The notes under the pieces are model-generated. The model saw only the letters and a list, made by a program, of their open reading frames with translations. It ran no database searches and was not told where the DNA came from. A stretch of 64,000 nt of DNA from positions 62,001-126,000 of the forward strand of contig JAOWBW010001912.1 in assembly GCA_026119855.1 (NCBI GenBank), read 5' to 3'. Source of the stretch: Campanula takesimana (Eukaryota > Streptophyta > Magnoliopsida > Asterales > Campanulaceae). The translations under genes and the position numbers were made by a program. Positions 45,925-56,086 of the stretch are shown piece by piece (the stretch's first letter is position 1; each line of letters opens with the position of its first letter).

Positions 45925-46713
45925 TAGGGATGGCAACGGGTCGGATACGGACCCGAGATATAAGTTGCTAGTACCGAACCCGGTCCGACCCGATAATGGC
46001 AAACCCGCGACCGGCCCGAACCCGACCCGCATAGTTTTTTTTTTTTTTTTTTTTTTTTGGCTGGCACACACAACAGTAGCAGAGATTGGAATCAAGAACG
46101 CACACAACACACGAATTTCTCCCTCCCTCCTCAACTCTCTTTTCTTTGACTTAACAATTTAGTTGCAGAAAAGCTTAATCAAAGATAATAACAGCGACGA
46201 ATACACATAGGCATTGGAAATAGTTACAGAAAATCCAGATCCAGCGTCCATCGGAGCCGGCGCCGGAGACATCTCGATATCTTGCGCCAGAGCCGTACTA
46301 CTTGAGGCGAGAAACACGGCAACCGCAACAGCTAAGATTGTGAATCTCAACATGCCGATCGACGCCATTTTTATATGAACTGGGAGAATTTTTTTGGGAA
46401 AGAGAGTGTAGAAATTTGTTCACGGTTTCTCCTCTCTGCGCGCTGTAAACGGCGGAAATGGGGAAACCCTAAAAGCCTATAAGTGTAAATTTTTTATTTA
46501 TACTTAGGTTAGGTGTAGAAGTAATAAAGGGGTTAAATAAGGGTATAAAAGGAAGTGCATAGCATAAGCAGGTAAACGGGTCGGGTCGGGTTGGTCTGCA
46601 TTACCAAACCCGGACCCGAACCCACCGGGTTTTGAAAAACAACTACCAAACCCGGCCCGCTCGGGCCGAAAAGTCTCGGGAACGGGTCGGGTTCGGTGAG
46701 ATTGCCATCCCTA
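45925..46713. mobile_element. hAT-type element carrying an AG-peptide ORF
   Basis: Terminal inverted repeats TAGGGATGGCAA are on both ends, with 8-bp duplication atgctaac (45917-45924 and 46714-46721). Both are diagnostic of hAT. Subterminal regions are packed with ACGGGTCGGG-type words in both orientations. The centre is unlike the ends: a minus-strand ORF with untranslated-looking flanks and a 24-base T-run at 46035-46058. No transposase is present, so it is mobilised in trans. Confidence 0.93.
46159..46368 (-). CDS. Arabinogalactan-peptide-like protein (69 aa), captured in a hAT element
   Basis: The ORF begins MASIGMLRFTILAVAVAVF, a clear signal peptide probably cut after ALA, before Gln29. 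The mature part holds SPAPAPMDAG, the short Ala/Pro hydroxyproline-glycosylation motif of AG-peptides. It ends in a hydrophobic stretch (AYVYSSLLLSLIKLF) where AG-peptides have their GPI-anchor signal. Known AG-peptides are about 60-75 residues with this layout. The tail differs from the common GIAYVLM-type ending, so the copy has diverged or the end comes from other sequence. The minus-strand sequence after the stop ends in A24, which could be a retrocopy tail. Expression is unknown; it may be a decaying transduplicate. Confidence 0.7.
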   Translation of the reverse strand: MASIGMLRFTILAVAVAVFLASSSTALAQDIEMSPAPAPMDAGSGFSVTISNAYVYSSLLLSLIKLFCN

Positions 46714-46799
46714 ATGCTAACATTCCAAAACATACGGAGTGAAGACTACTCAGCTTCTTCCATTTGTTTGGTTTCAAGGGGCTTTACGGAAGTGACTCC

Positions 46800-48127
46800 T
46801 AGAGTTGTCAATACGGGCTGGCGGGGTGGGTTGGGCCCAACCCACCACAACCTACCTTCAAACGGGGTGGGGCGGGCGGGCCCAAATTCTTGGTGGGCTG
46901 AGAAAATGCCAACCCAACCCAACCCACCTTGGGTTAGTGGGCCAGGTGGGCCAAGAGCCCAAGTCACTTGCTAGTTAAAAAAAAGAAGGAAGAATTTGAT
47001 CCAGCAGGTTCCAGTGTTCCACGCAAGACCTGCTAGTTAAAAAAATCTGTTTCCAGGCTTAAGAAATGCATCATCTGAAACTCAGCTTAATTAATAACAT
47101 GAAATAAACTTATTGTGTAGCATTCGTATAAGCACTTAAACTTTCTTAATCATTAGATGCTTTCATTATGTTGTATCTCCTCTTTCATAATAGTCCTAAC
47201 ATGGAATTAAAGTTGATTCAATAAATTAAATAATTTTAATCCCCCAAATATATGATTTCAATTAGAATCCATATAAAGATATGAATTGAGATAGTAATCA
47301 CTAATTAACTACATTATTATTTTAATTCATGCTAAGAGGGGAAATAAACAAATATATGTACACAACACAATAAATGATTGGGAAAAATCTAACCAGCTTC
47401 CTTGTTTGGGACGGTGACATAAACAACAATACTAGGTACATTCTTGTTACCGGCCTCCATTTTGATCGCTCGCCACCGAAATTCGATCTTAAAACACAAT
47501 TACAAAGTCAAATCATTGCAAATTAGTTGTTATTAACTAAGAACCCTAGAAATTGGGGAAGGAAGTATAGAAAGAGAGAGAGAGTACCGAAGGAGCGATT
47601 GAGAGGTTGCTAGTTTTTAGGAGAGAGAGAATAAAGGGCAGAGATTGGAGAGTCCCGAACTGAGCATGCAAAATGCTCCGACGAGAGGCAACCGGCGACG
47701 GAGAGGTGTCGATAGACTTTCGGTTCACGGAAGGGGAGAGAAGAGGATGATGGCGGATTGGCGGGCGATGGTGGTGGCGACTGGTTCGTGACTTCGTGGT
47801 AGACTGGTAGTAGCGGCGGGCGGCGCCGGTCGTCAAAGAGAGAAGGCGAGGATAGAATATCAATTGAAACTTGAAAGTGAAAAAACCCTAAAGCAAGTCC
47901 GCACAATCGCTATGACTGAATGAATCGCATCAGTGTGTGTAAGCAAAAAAAAAAAAAAAAAAAAGAACAAACATCGGGTTGGCCCGCCCCGGCCCAAACC
48001 CGCTTGGCCCGTGACCCAAATGGGCTATCCCAAATAGGCCCACTTGCATTTGGGTTGGTATATTTAGGGCCCAACCCACCCTTTTTCAATGGCGGGCTGT
48101 TGGGCTCAGCCCAAATTGACGGCTCTA
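46800..48127. mobile_element. hAT-type element carrying CutA-like gene sequence
   Basis: Ends TAGAGTTGTCAATACGGGC and, inverted, TAGAGCCGTCAATTTGGGC have 8-bp duplication gtgactcc on both sides (46792-46799 and 48128-48135). Subterminal regions are rich in GGGTTGGGCCCAACCC-like words. The centre (about 46980-47930) is AT-rich intron-like and gene-leader-like sequence on the minus strand. An A20 run lies at 47945-47964. No transposase is present. Confidence 0.93.
47394..47460 (-). pseudogene. First coding exon of a CutA-like (divalent-cation tolerance) gene, fragment
   Basis: The minus strand reads MEAGNKNVPSIVVYVTVPNK then EAG. VPSIVVYVTVPN-EAG is the conserved N-terminus of the plant CutA core domain. 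An acceptor-like TGTGTTTTAAG lies upstream of the ATG and a GT after the last G, at the codon where an intron would interrupt the Gly, so it looks like a genuine exon with intron flanks. Farther upstream (47540-47906) is pyrimidine-rich leader-like sequence. CutA proteins are small trimers; plant forms have chloroplast transit peptides. The remaining exons are absent, so this is a captured fragment. Confidence 0.65.
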
Positions 48128-48131
48128 GTGA

Positions 48132-48383
48132 CTCCCTCTATCCCAAAATGAACATTTTTTTTAAAGAAAATGTTTGTCTCAAAATAAATGATTTTATCGC
48201 AAGAAAATTTATCCAATTTCTTTTTTCATTTTATACTATTCTTTATATACTTGAAAATTTAGAAGTCTATAAAGTAAATATCAAATATTTTCACGTACAT
48301 TTGTTACTAAAATATACATGAAGTTAATTTTTCAATTAAAAATTTCCAAAATAAAAAATAACATTGATTTTGGGACGAAAGGT
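48132..48383. mobile_element. Stowaway-like MITE, hit at its end by the hAT element
   Basis: It begins CTCCCTCTATCCCAAAATGA and ends TTTTGGGACGAAAGG, roughly inverted. Its first bases fall in the hAT target duplication, so the hAT element jumped into the MITE edge. Between 48384 and 49052 the only other feature seen is the short tandem repeat at 48810. Confidence 0.5.
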
Positions 48384-48809
48384 GTTAAATGTGACAAATA
48401 TTCAGTGTGTTAAATGTGCCGAAAATTAGTTGGACTTAAAAATGCTACTTGAAAATGGGAAAGAGAGTTTCAAATTTTTTTCTCAACTTTGAGGTTTTAC
48501 ATCTTAGACTAGTTTACCAAAAATACATTTGAAAATTGTCACATGCACTCCACATGACCATTTAATACCTGGAAAAATATCAAAGTTAGTTAGTAACCAA
48601 GAATCAAATAAAAAAGAGTTGGATGAATCAATTGCAACAAAAATAAAATTGGTGATCAAATTAAAAAAAGGATTAATTTCACAAAAGTCCTTGAAACAAT
48701 ACATATTTATTATAAGAATTTTCTAATTTTATTTATTTATAAATAGTCCACAAGTTAAAATTTTATTAACCCAGAAGCTCTTTGAGAGTGTATGAGAGGC
48801 GTGTCTCAG

Positions 48810-48896
48810 ACCACAGATGGAAATTGATAAATGTTTGTGGCTCAGACCACATATGGAAATTGATAAATGTTTGTGGCTCAGACCACGAATGGAACT
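48810..48896 (+). repeat. 41-bp tandem repeat with a small hairpin
   Basis: About two and a half copies of a unit containing GTGGCTCAGACCAC (stem GTGG/CCAC) and GGAAATTGATAAATGTTT. Confidence 0.85.
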
Positions 48897-49260
48897 TAAG
48901 GAAATAAAAAAATGTAGAGTCTTTATAAGGAATAAAAGTTTGATCGAAGGGCTTTTGAGCAAATATCCCATTAAAAATGAATAATTGAGTGTTTTTATTT
49001 TCTACTGTTATTTATATTTTTCCTGATCTGCATAACATTTTTTAACAGATGCATTACTGTTGGGTATGCTTATCACTTAACCTTCCTAAGTATGTTAGAA
49101 TTGACTGATACCATCACATATTAGTATTTTATGGACTTTAGGACCCTATGTAAGAAGTTTAATAACTTCAATTTTTAGCTTAGTCCATTTTATAGTATAG
49201 GCTTAGAATATAGGACTTGGAGCGAAAAGGAATGAAGAACTAAGCAGGACCTTGGTCTCT

Positions 49261-49311
49261 GCGCAGGACTTCTCTGCTCAGGCCATCACTGCGCAGGTCA
49301 TATCCGCGCAG
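49261..49311 (+). repeat. 15-bp-phased GCGCA words in the solo LTR
   Basis: GCGCA words start at 49261, 49276 (GCTCA variant), 49291 and 49306, exactly 15 bp apart. Confidence 0.9.
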
Positions 49312-49533
49312 CATTCAACCTTGCTCAGTTTTCAATGTTTTCAGATTACCAAACTTGGAAAACGTTTAGAAGATGTACGCTTATTAAAAGCCAAAAGTGT
49401 TGAGGTGTGCAGAAACGACAAAACAAGCACACTCAGCAAATCCAACGATGGAGATGCGCTCAGATGAAATATTTCAAATGAAGACAACTTTCAACCTTCT
49501 AGAATAAGTTTTTGAATTGTCTTCATGCTCTGT

Positions 49534-49676
49534 CTCCAACGGCTATAAAGGACACCTGCGCACCAATCATATTATGCCAGCTCATCGTCCTTGATCAGAG
49601 CTCCAACGGGTATAAAGGACACATGCGCACCAATCATATTGTGCCAGCTCATCGTCCTTGCTAAGAGCTCTAACGG
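49534..49676 (+). repeat. 67-bp tandem repeat upstream of the LTR TATA box
   Basis: CTCCAACGG-type unit starts lie at 49534, 49601 and 49668, with one TGCGCACC word per full unit. The last unit is partial and runs into the TATA region. Confidence 0.95.
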
Positions 49677-50483
49677 CTAGTTTTATGCTCTCAACTATAA
49701 ATAGCATGCTCATCTTCATTTTCAAGTTGCTAGAGTTTGTGCTTACTAAGTATCTTTGAAGTTCTGAAGATTGATGCCTAAAATCCCAGATTTTCAAGAA
49801 CAACATTCATACCTTCAAACTCCTGCCCAGATCCTAAGCCTTGTAACACCCAGAATTCTTCGTGCTCTTCATCTCATAGATTCTTAGAGCCCAGAATTTC
49901 TGACACACACACACACCTCTTGAAGCTTCGATCATTTAGATCTTACTTCTTGAGATACACCGGTTTAAGTCTAGGATTTGCTCTTCATAGAATAGATTTT
50001 GATTTGAGTTTTGATTCTTTGTAATCTTGTAAAAGCTCCTCACATCAATATAAATCTCATTAGAAAATCCAAGACTAACCATCTTGGTATAGGACGTAGA
50101 TCTTTCATCGATCGAACCTTTCCAAATAGCGTGTTCATTATTCTCGCTATTTATTTCCTCCTTAATTATTTTTGAATTATTGCTTTGTTTGATTTTATCA
50201 GATTGCTGTCTTTGCTGCTGTGTTTTGTTACTGCTTATTGCCTTAGAATCCTTTTTATCCAACTCTTTAGCCAAAACTTAGCGCGTGCGGTTTTATACTC
50301 TGCGCAGTAGCTGCTTTAATTTCCGCTGTGCATTTCACACTCTCTCTGCGCGCTATACTTAGCTTATTTGAGAAATGTGCGCATAAGCCATTGATTTGCA
50401 AAAATGGTTTGAAAAGAATTTTTAAACGCTATTCACCCCCCTCTAGCTATTTTCATACCCTTGTTGCCCCTTTGGGACCAACA

Positions 50484-51526
50484 ATTACATTTATTTGAAA
50501 CTAAAAATATTCTACATTGAATATATATAAAAAAAAATAATAAAAAAAATAGACGCGCAAAGCTGAAAGGAGTTGATCGATCCAACTGGCACGCTAACTA
50601 GACACACAAATACCACACACCAATCTAAAATGAGTTTTCTACTAAAATGGCTTGCATACTATATCAATAACACTAATATGACTTCCATACTATCTAAACT
50701 ACCAAAATAACCTGTGTACTGTTGATAAATAACCAAATCAACCTACTTTAGCAATGCCCGTTAATAATTTAACAGGTTCCTCTTAGTAAGCAGCAATTGA
50801 AACAATTTGCGCTGACATGACGGATCAATGGACAAACAACTCAAATAAAATAGAACACGTTCATCGCGTGACTTTCCAAAACAAAACAAAAACAGATTGA
50901 AGTAGAATAACAAAATCGTTTGTTCTTATAAATTGAAACGAATCAAATGATATGAGCTAAAAAAAAAAGGCCCAAACCTATGACTACCTGTGAGAAAATC
51001 TTGTGAAATCAGGGTTCTTCTAAGCACTCATACAAGTTACATAATCTTATTCTCTTATCCTTCAATTATTGTTTGAAAATCCTGGTTTTAGATTGAGCTT
51101 TTGTGACCGGTTTAAAAAAAAATAGGGCTTATAATTTTCATGTGAATAGTCTGTCATTGATTCTTATGAGCTATTTTCTGGGTAATGGTAACTAGAACTT
51201 TGTTTGTGACATTGAAGAAAAAAGTTGTTTTAATAGTTTAGATTCATGGTTCTTAACAATTTTGAATGAATGTTGTTACTTTTGTTTGGATGTTAAGTAT
51301 GTGTGTACTCTAGAATAGTCAACCATATAACTCTCTAACTGTAACCTTTTTGGATGATAAATTCCTCATTTGATTGTTATGGATGAATTATTGATTAAGC
51401 TTTATAGTTAATTTGTTTGGATGCTAAGTAAGTTGCTGTTTTTTTTGTTAAGTGTGTTGTTGTTTTGGTTCATATTGATGTGTACTAAAGTTTCATGAGA
51501 ATCGATTCAAATTGATTAAAATATTA
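50484..51526. other. AT-rich sequence with a MULE-type arm at 50632-50800
   Basis: The arm begins GAGTTTTCTACTAAAATGGC and has an inverted counterpart ending at 55946. The rest is AT-rich non-coding sequence without a recognised ORF. Confidence 0.6.
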
Positions 51527-51812
51527 TTCTCTCTGTTTCAATACGACGTTTTCATTTTTTTGTCGTTATTACGAATGAACTTTAATCAATGATTCTAGGT
51601 TAATTTATTTATACTAATGAAAATCTAAAAATTGTTATCTTTTTTAAACCCTAAACCCTAAAACTTGTTATTGATACATCATCAACAACACTATCAATAA
51701 CATATTTTAAATTTTTATTAGAATAATTAAATTAACCTTGAATTATCGCTCAAAAGTTTATTCGTAATAAGTAAAAAATAAAAAATGAGGTTATCGTTTT
51801 GGGAAGAAGGAG
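51527..51812. mobile_element. Stowaway-like MITE
   Basis: Imperfect ends TTCTCTCTGTTTCAATACG and, inverted, CTCCTTCTTCCCAAAACG are flanked by TA. The interior is similar to the MITE at 62163-62398. Confidence 0.65.
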
Positions 51813-51979
51813 TACCATCATTGTCAAGTTATTGTTCAGACAATTCAATTCTTTGTCTTATAAAACTGAAGATTCCATGGTTGGACTTGAGAAGAGAAGG
51901 GGATTTTGGTTGATTTGGAAATGACTAATGTTGATTTTATCTACTGAACCTTAGATTTATTTTACATATAATAGAGCTC

Positions 51980-53388
51980 GAGTAAACTACTAAAATGACA
52001 TGCGTACTAACAATTTTTTACATATTTAGCTGCGTACTAATGAAACAACCAATCCAACATGCGTACTATATACAAAATAACCAAAATCATTAAAAAAAGT
52101 TAATGAAAGTTTATGAATGTTAGTTTTTTAACAGATATTGCTATCAAAATTTTCAAACTGCCCCATAAGCTAACAAAATCGCAACTTGCTAAATTAAGTG
52201 CTAACATGACCCATTTAGCCTTATTAATATTTATATCAACTTTAACATAATTATATTTTTCTCATTTTTTGGGTATTTATGGTATTAAAAGGTTCAATTT
52301 AATAAAGGGTCAAAGTGTAAGTTTGAAACAAAAACATTACCCACCAACCATGTTCATCACCATCATCTTCACCCAACCTATGTACCACCGCCATCACCAT
52401 GAAAGCTACCCCCACCACCATCATCTTCACCATTCATAATCCAAAATAAAGAGAAACCCAAAACAAGAAATTCAAAACTCATACTCCGCACATCTAAACC
52501 CAAAACATAACCCACCACCATTGCAAACTCAAATCTGAACCAAAAATCAGAAAATGGAAAACCAATATTTTCAAAACTAATAATAAGAAGATGAATAAGG
52601 CAGTAATGATGAAGAAGGAGAAGATCACAATCAAAATTGATATTGGAACAAATTAGAAACTCAAATTTTGGAAATCAAACAACAAAACCCAACAAAATAA
52701 AACTTAATACAACAAAATAAAACTCAGATCTATGGCCTATATAGGGAAAGATGGGAGCCGGCAATGATGGGCTGATCTAGAAATCATAGGCAGGGAAAGG
52801 GGGCCTGAGAAAAGGAGAAAGGGATGAGGGGCGTCGTTGGTGATGATGGTGGGAAGATGAAGAGGCGAAGGTGTCGCCGAACCGGGGTTTGAGCAGAGGT
52901 ATGTAGGGAATTGAAGATGGGTGAGGTAGAGAGTGGAGGACGGCGTCGGGGCCTTGAGTAAAATGGAAAGTGACCGGGAGGAGTGAGGGCATAGTGGGGA
53001 AGCTAGGTTGAAGATGCTGATGACGTGGTGCGGAGAAGGAATAGAAAAGTGTTTGGGTTTTGTTTCAGAAATTTATCTAAAATGGGTGGTTATGAGGGAG
53101 AAAAGGTTATTTAGTTAAAAACCCATTTTTAAAATAAGGGTAAATAGGTCATTTTACTATTTAGTTTAGTGAGTTACGAGTTTGTTTCGTTATGGGGCAT
53201 TTTGAAAATTTTGATACCAATATCTGTTAGAAAACTAACGCTCATAAACTTTAATTAATTTTTTTTAACGATTTTAGCTATTTTGGTTATTTTGTATATA
53301 GTACGCATATTAGATTTGTTGTTTCATTAATACGTAGCTAAATATGTAAAAAGTTGTTAGTACGCAGGTCATTTTGGTAGTTTACTCA
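51980..53388. mobile_element. MULE with about 200-bp TIRs
   Basis: The ends are GAGTAAACTACTAAAATGAC and, inverted, GAGTAAACTACCAAAATGAC, with 10-bp duplication aatagagctc (51970-51979 and 53389-53398). The cargo 52320-53060 is partly His/Pro-coding CACCA-rich sequence and a GC-richer part at 52780-53000. No transposase or recognised parent gene was found. It sits inside the first of the tandem Helitron-like units. Confidence 0.94.
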
Positions 53389-54370
53389 ATAGAGCTCAAA
53401 TAGTATAAAAGAACAAAAGAGTGTTGAGATTACCCGAGAACGGTGGCCAGGATTTTCTAAATGTTACTATCTACATCCCTCATTTTTTTTATTTTCAAAC
53501 CAGTCTTTTAAATTTCATATTTTACATTTTTTCCCTTAATCTTTTTACTAGTGTCACATTTTTTTTTTCACAAAATTACAATTTAAAAATTTCTTGCATT
53601 TACAAATTTACCCCTTAAATTTTATATGTTACATTTTACTTCAAAAACTTCACGAACAACACTTGGGAAGTCAATCAGGGTCGTGCTTAGCACGGGTCTG
53701 TACTAGTATCTCCTTAGTGATACTCCGTTCTCCCCAATCTCATATCGTAACATGCGAGAGGCACAAATTTGTTGAGATTCACCCCTGAACATATCATGTG
53801 GCCATGATTTTTCTAAATGTTACTCTTTACATCCCTCAAAATTTTTATTTTCAAACCAGTTCTTTAAATTTCATAGTTTACGTTTTTTCCCTTAATCTTT
53901 TTACTACAGTCACATTTTTTTTTCACAAAATTACAATTTCTATCCTAGTTTTCTCGCATTTATAAATTTACCCCTTAAATTTTATATATTACATTTTACT
54001 ACAAAAACTTAACGAACAACACCTGGGAAGTCAAAGAGGGCCGTTCTTAGCATGAGTGTGTACTAGTATCTCCTTAGTTATACTCCTTTCTCCCCAATCT
54101 CATATCATAACATCATGCGAGAGGCATAATATAAAGTCATAGAATTTTGCAAACAAAATGAGTTAAATAAAATTTTGTTGGTTGCATCAATAGTAAACCC
54201 AACACACTCCAATTCAAAATACCAATACATACAATAGAGCTCAGATGAGGACAAAAGAACAAAAGAGGGTTGAGATTCACCCAAGAAATTAACATGTGGC
54301 CAATATTTTTCTAAATGTTACACTTTGCATCCCTTGTTTTTTTTCCAAATCAGTCCTTTAAATTTTCTAG

Positions 54371-55114
54371 GGCAAATTGCAATTTAGTTACATGAGTTTT
54401 ACACAATGTTTCAATTGGTTCTTGAATCTGTTTTTCAGCAAATTGGTTACTCCAGTTTGTCATTTAGTTGCAATGTGGTATAAAAATGGATGGATCGTTT
54501 AAAAACTAACAAAAGTGGATGAAAAACCTAACGAGCTTCTTTCAAAATTGCAATGGTTAACCCTACAATTTAAATTTTCCCACTTCACCCCCTAACTCCT
54601 AACGAATGTTTAAAAACTAACATAATTTGCATGCATATGTCCAAAGATTAGTGTTTCAGTCATTTTCATTTTATTTATTACATCAAAATTATAAAAATTA
54701 TGATATCTATCATAAAAATAATAATTTTATTTAACTTATGACAAATACATATCATTCATAAAAATACTAATTTTATTTAACTAAAATTATAAAATATGAT
54801 ATCCAGAGCGGAACAGTGTTTTGGCCCGTCGAAAAACAAAGGAAACCACCAAAAATGGCGATCTCTCCACCCACGTTCCTTCTCCCCCTTCTCGTGACCA
54901 CTGTTTTCTCTCTGCTCCATCCAAGTGGGTTTGGTAGTGCTTGCCTTCATGATCTCTTTGTCATTTCTAATCAAAAAATTGATGGCTGGAGAAACGTTTT
55001 TGCACAAGAAATTGTGGCTTGTCGGCGCAATTTTTGTCAATTTACTGTTTCCGGACAATGCATAATATACTTAAGAAAATGCCCAATGTTTTTTAAGTGA
55101 GAGCGAGAAGATTT

Positions 55115-55159
<45 letters not shown>

Positions 55160-55466
55160 TTGCTCAAGTTTTTCTGAAACAAACAATTAGAATTTGTAGG
55201 TTTATTAATTAATGTCTTTAGATGTTACAAATTTTTTATTATGGGGTAAAAATGTGAATAAGTTGAGTTGGAGGGCGCACTTTACAATTATAAAAGAAAA
55301 ACTTGTTAGATTTTCCATCAATTTCATTAAAAAACTAACAATCCATCCATTTTTATACCACATTGCAACTAAATGACAAACTGGAGTAACCAATTTACTG
55401 AAAAACGGATTCAGGAACCAATTGAAACATCGTGTAAAACTCAGGTAACTAAATTGCAATTTGCCC
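54371..55466. mobile_element. MULE carrying a small ORF (Pack-MULE candidate)
   Basis: Both ends read GGGCAAATTGCAATTTAGTT inward and similarity runs about 190 bp. A 10-bp duplication aaattttcta is exact (54361-54370 and 55467-55476). Its removal rejoins the third Helitron-like unit. A T-run with (ATT)n follows the ORF near 55110-55160. Confidence 0.95.
54855..55100 (+). CDS. Putative small secreted Cys-containing peptide (81 aa) inside a MULE
   Basis: The start context AAAAATGGCG is strong for plants. The N-terminus MAISPPTFLLPLLVTTVFSL looks like a signal peptide, cleavable near Ala29. The remainder has Cys at 30, 56, 61, 69 and 76. An upstream in-frame ATG at 54816 would bury the signal, so 54855 is preferred. 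I do not recognise the family, and only the ORF and its signal-like start support it. It could be a fragment of a captured gene or chance coding. Confidence 0.4.
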   Translation: MAISPPTFLLPLLVTTVFSLLHPSGFGSACLHDLFVISNQKIDGWRNVFAQEIVACRRNFCQFTVSGQCIIYLRKCPMFFK

Positions 55467-55668
55467 AAATTTTCTATTTTACGTTTTCTCCCTTAATCTT
55501 TTTACTTCAGGCATATTCTTTTTTCACAAAATTACAATTTACCACCCTAAATTTCTCACATTTATAATTTTACCCCTTAAATTTTATATATTACATTTTA
55601 CTCCGAAAACTTAATGAACAACACTTGGGAAGTCAAACGGGGCCGTGCTTAGCACGGGTTTGTACTAG

Positions 55669-56086
55669 TGATTCTACATATAAGGTAAGTATTCAATCAT
55701 TTTGATTGTAAGTCACGTGATGAGTGCGTGGCTTTTTATTGGGTTATTTGCCAAGCAATAGTCGCAACTGAGCGCATAGTGTTTCAATTATTAGGATAAC
55801 CCCGTTAGATTATTAACGGTCGTCAGTAAAGTAAGTCAATTTAATTTATTTATTAATAGTACACATGTTAGTTTTGGTAGTTTAGATGATACGGAGGTTA
55901 GATTAGTGTTATTGATATACTACGCGGGTCATTTGGTAGAAAACTCAAACAAAAACCGTGTATAAATAAAACTATGGTCCTCGCTCCTCATTCCTTCCTC
56001 CTCTCCTAAAACCCTAAAATTAGGGTTTTTGTTTTTGTAGCCTCCAAAAGCACCCTCCGCCACTCGTATCAGTCATCTTCTTCCAA
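55669..56086 (+). promoter_or_regulatory. Nucleolin-like gene promoter and 5' leader
   Basis: A TATA box (TATAAATAAA) lies at 55961-55970. Telo-box AAACCCTAA is at 56009-56017 and its inverse TTAGGGTTT at 56020-56028. Telo-boxes are known in plant ribosome-biogenesis and translation genes. The region 55790-55946, ending 14 bp before the TATA box, is a MULE-type arm, so the distal promoter is transposon-derived. Confidence 0.75.

Larger units (their letters stand above)
49058..50483 (+). mobile_element. Solo LTR of the SIRE-like (GCGCA) family
   Basis: It starts TGTTGGGTATGC and ends GGGACCAACA, with 5-bp duplication attac on both sides (49053-49057 and 50484-50488). The length is 1426 bp. 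It is clearly the same family as the LTR at 14950-16616, in opposite orientation. TATA box TATAAATAG at 49696. An exact 67-bp repeat occupies 49534-49676. GCGCA words are phased at 49261-49311. Confidence 0.96.
53399..55668 (+). mobile_element. Tandem Helitron-like units with hairpin 3' ends
   Basis: Three copies of the same sequence end in CGTGCTTAGCACGGG (or a decayed form) followed by TACTAG before T, at 53706, 54066 and 55668. The first two ends are exactly 360 bp apart. The third unit is longer and interrupted by a MULE at 54371-55466. Each unit contains a stretch similar to TTACCCCTTAAATTTTATA. A 3' hairpin followed by CTAG is the Helitron hallmark. There is no Rep/helicase, so the units are non-autonomous. 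Confidence 0.8.

Noticed and set aside
46035..46058. Poly(T) run as proof of an mRNA retrocopy in the first hAT
   Set aside because: The neighbouring hAT has a similar run on the upstream side of its gene fragment, and other runs occur at 42475 and 44006, so the run alone proves nothing.
51646..51664. Interstitial telomere repeat (AAACCCTAAACCCTAAA)
   Set aside because: Only about two units, inside a MITE; too short to be a telomere relic.
52777..52992. Minus-strand ORF in the 51980-53388 MULE
   Set aside because: Its Ser/Pro/His composition follows from CACCA-rich DNA; no family or conserved motif is seen.
50632..55946. One 5.3-kb MULE bounded by the two inverted arms
   Set aside because: No flanking duplication matches, and the interval contains other independently inserted elements, so I list only the arms.
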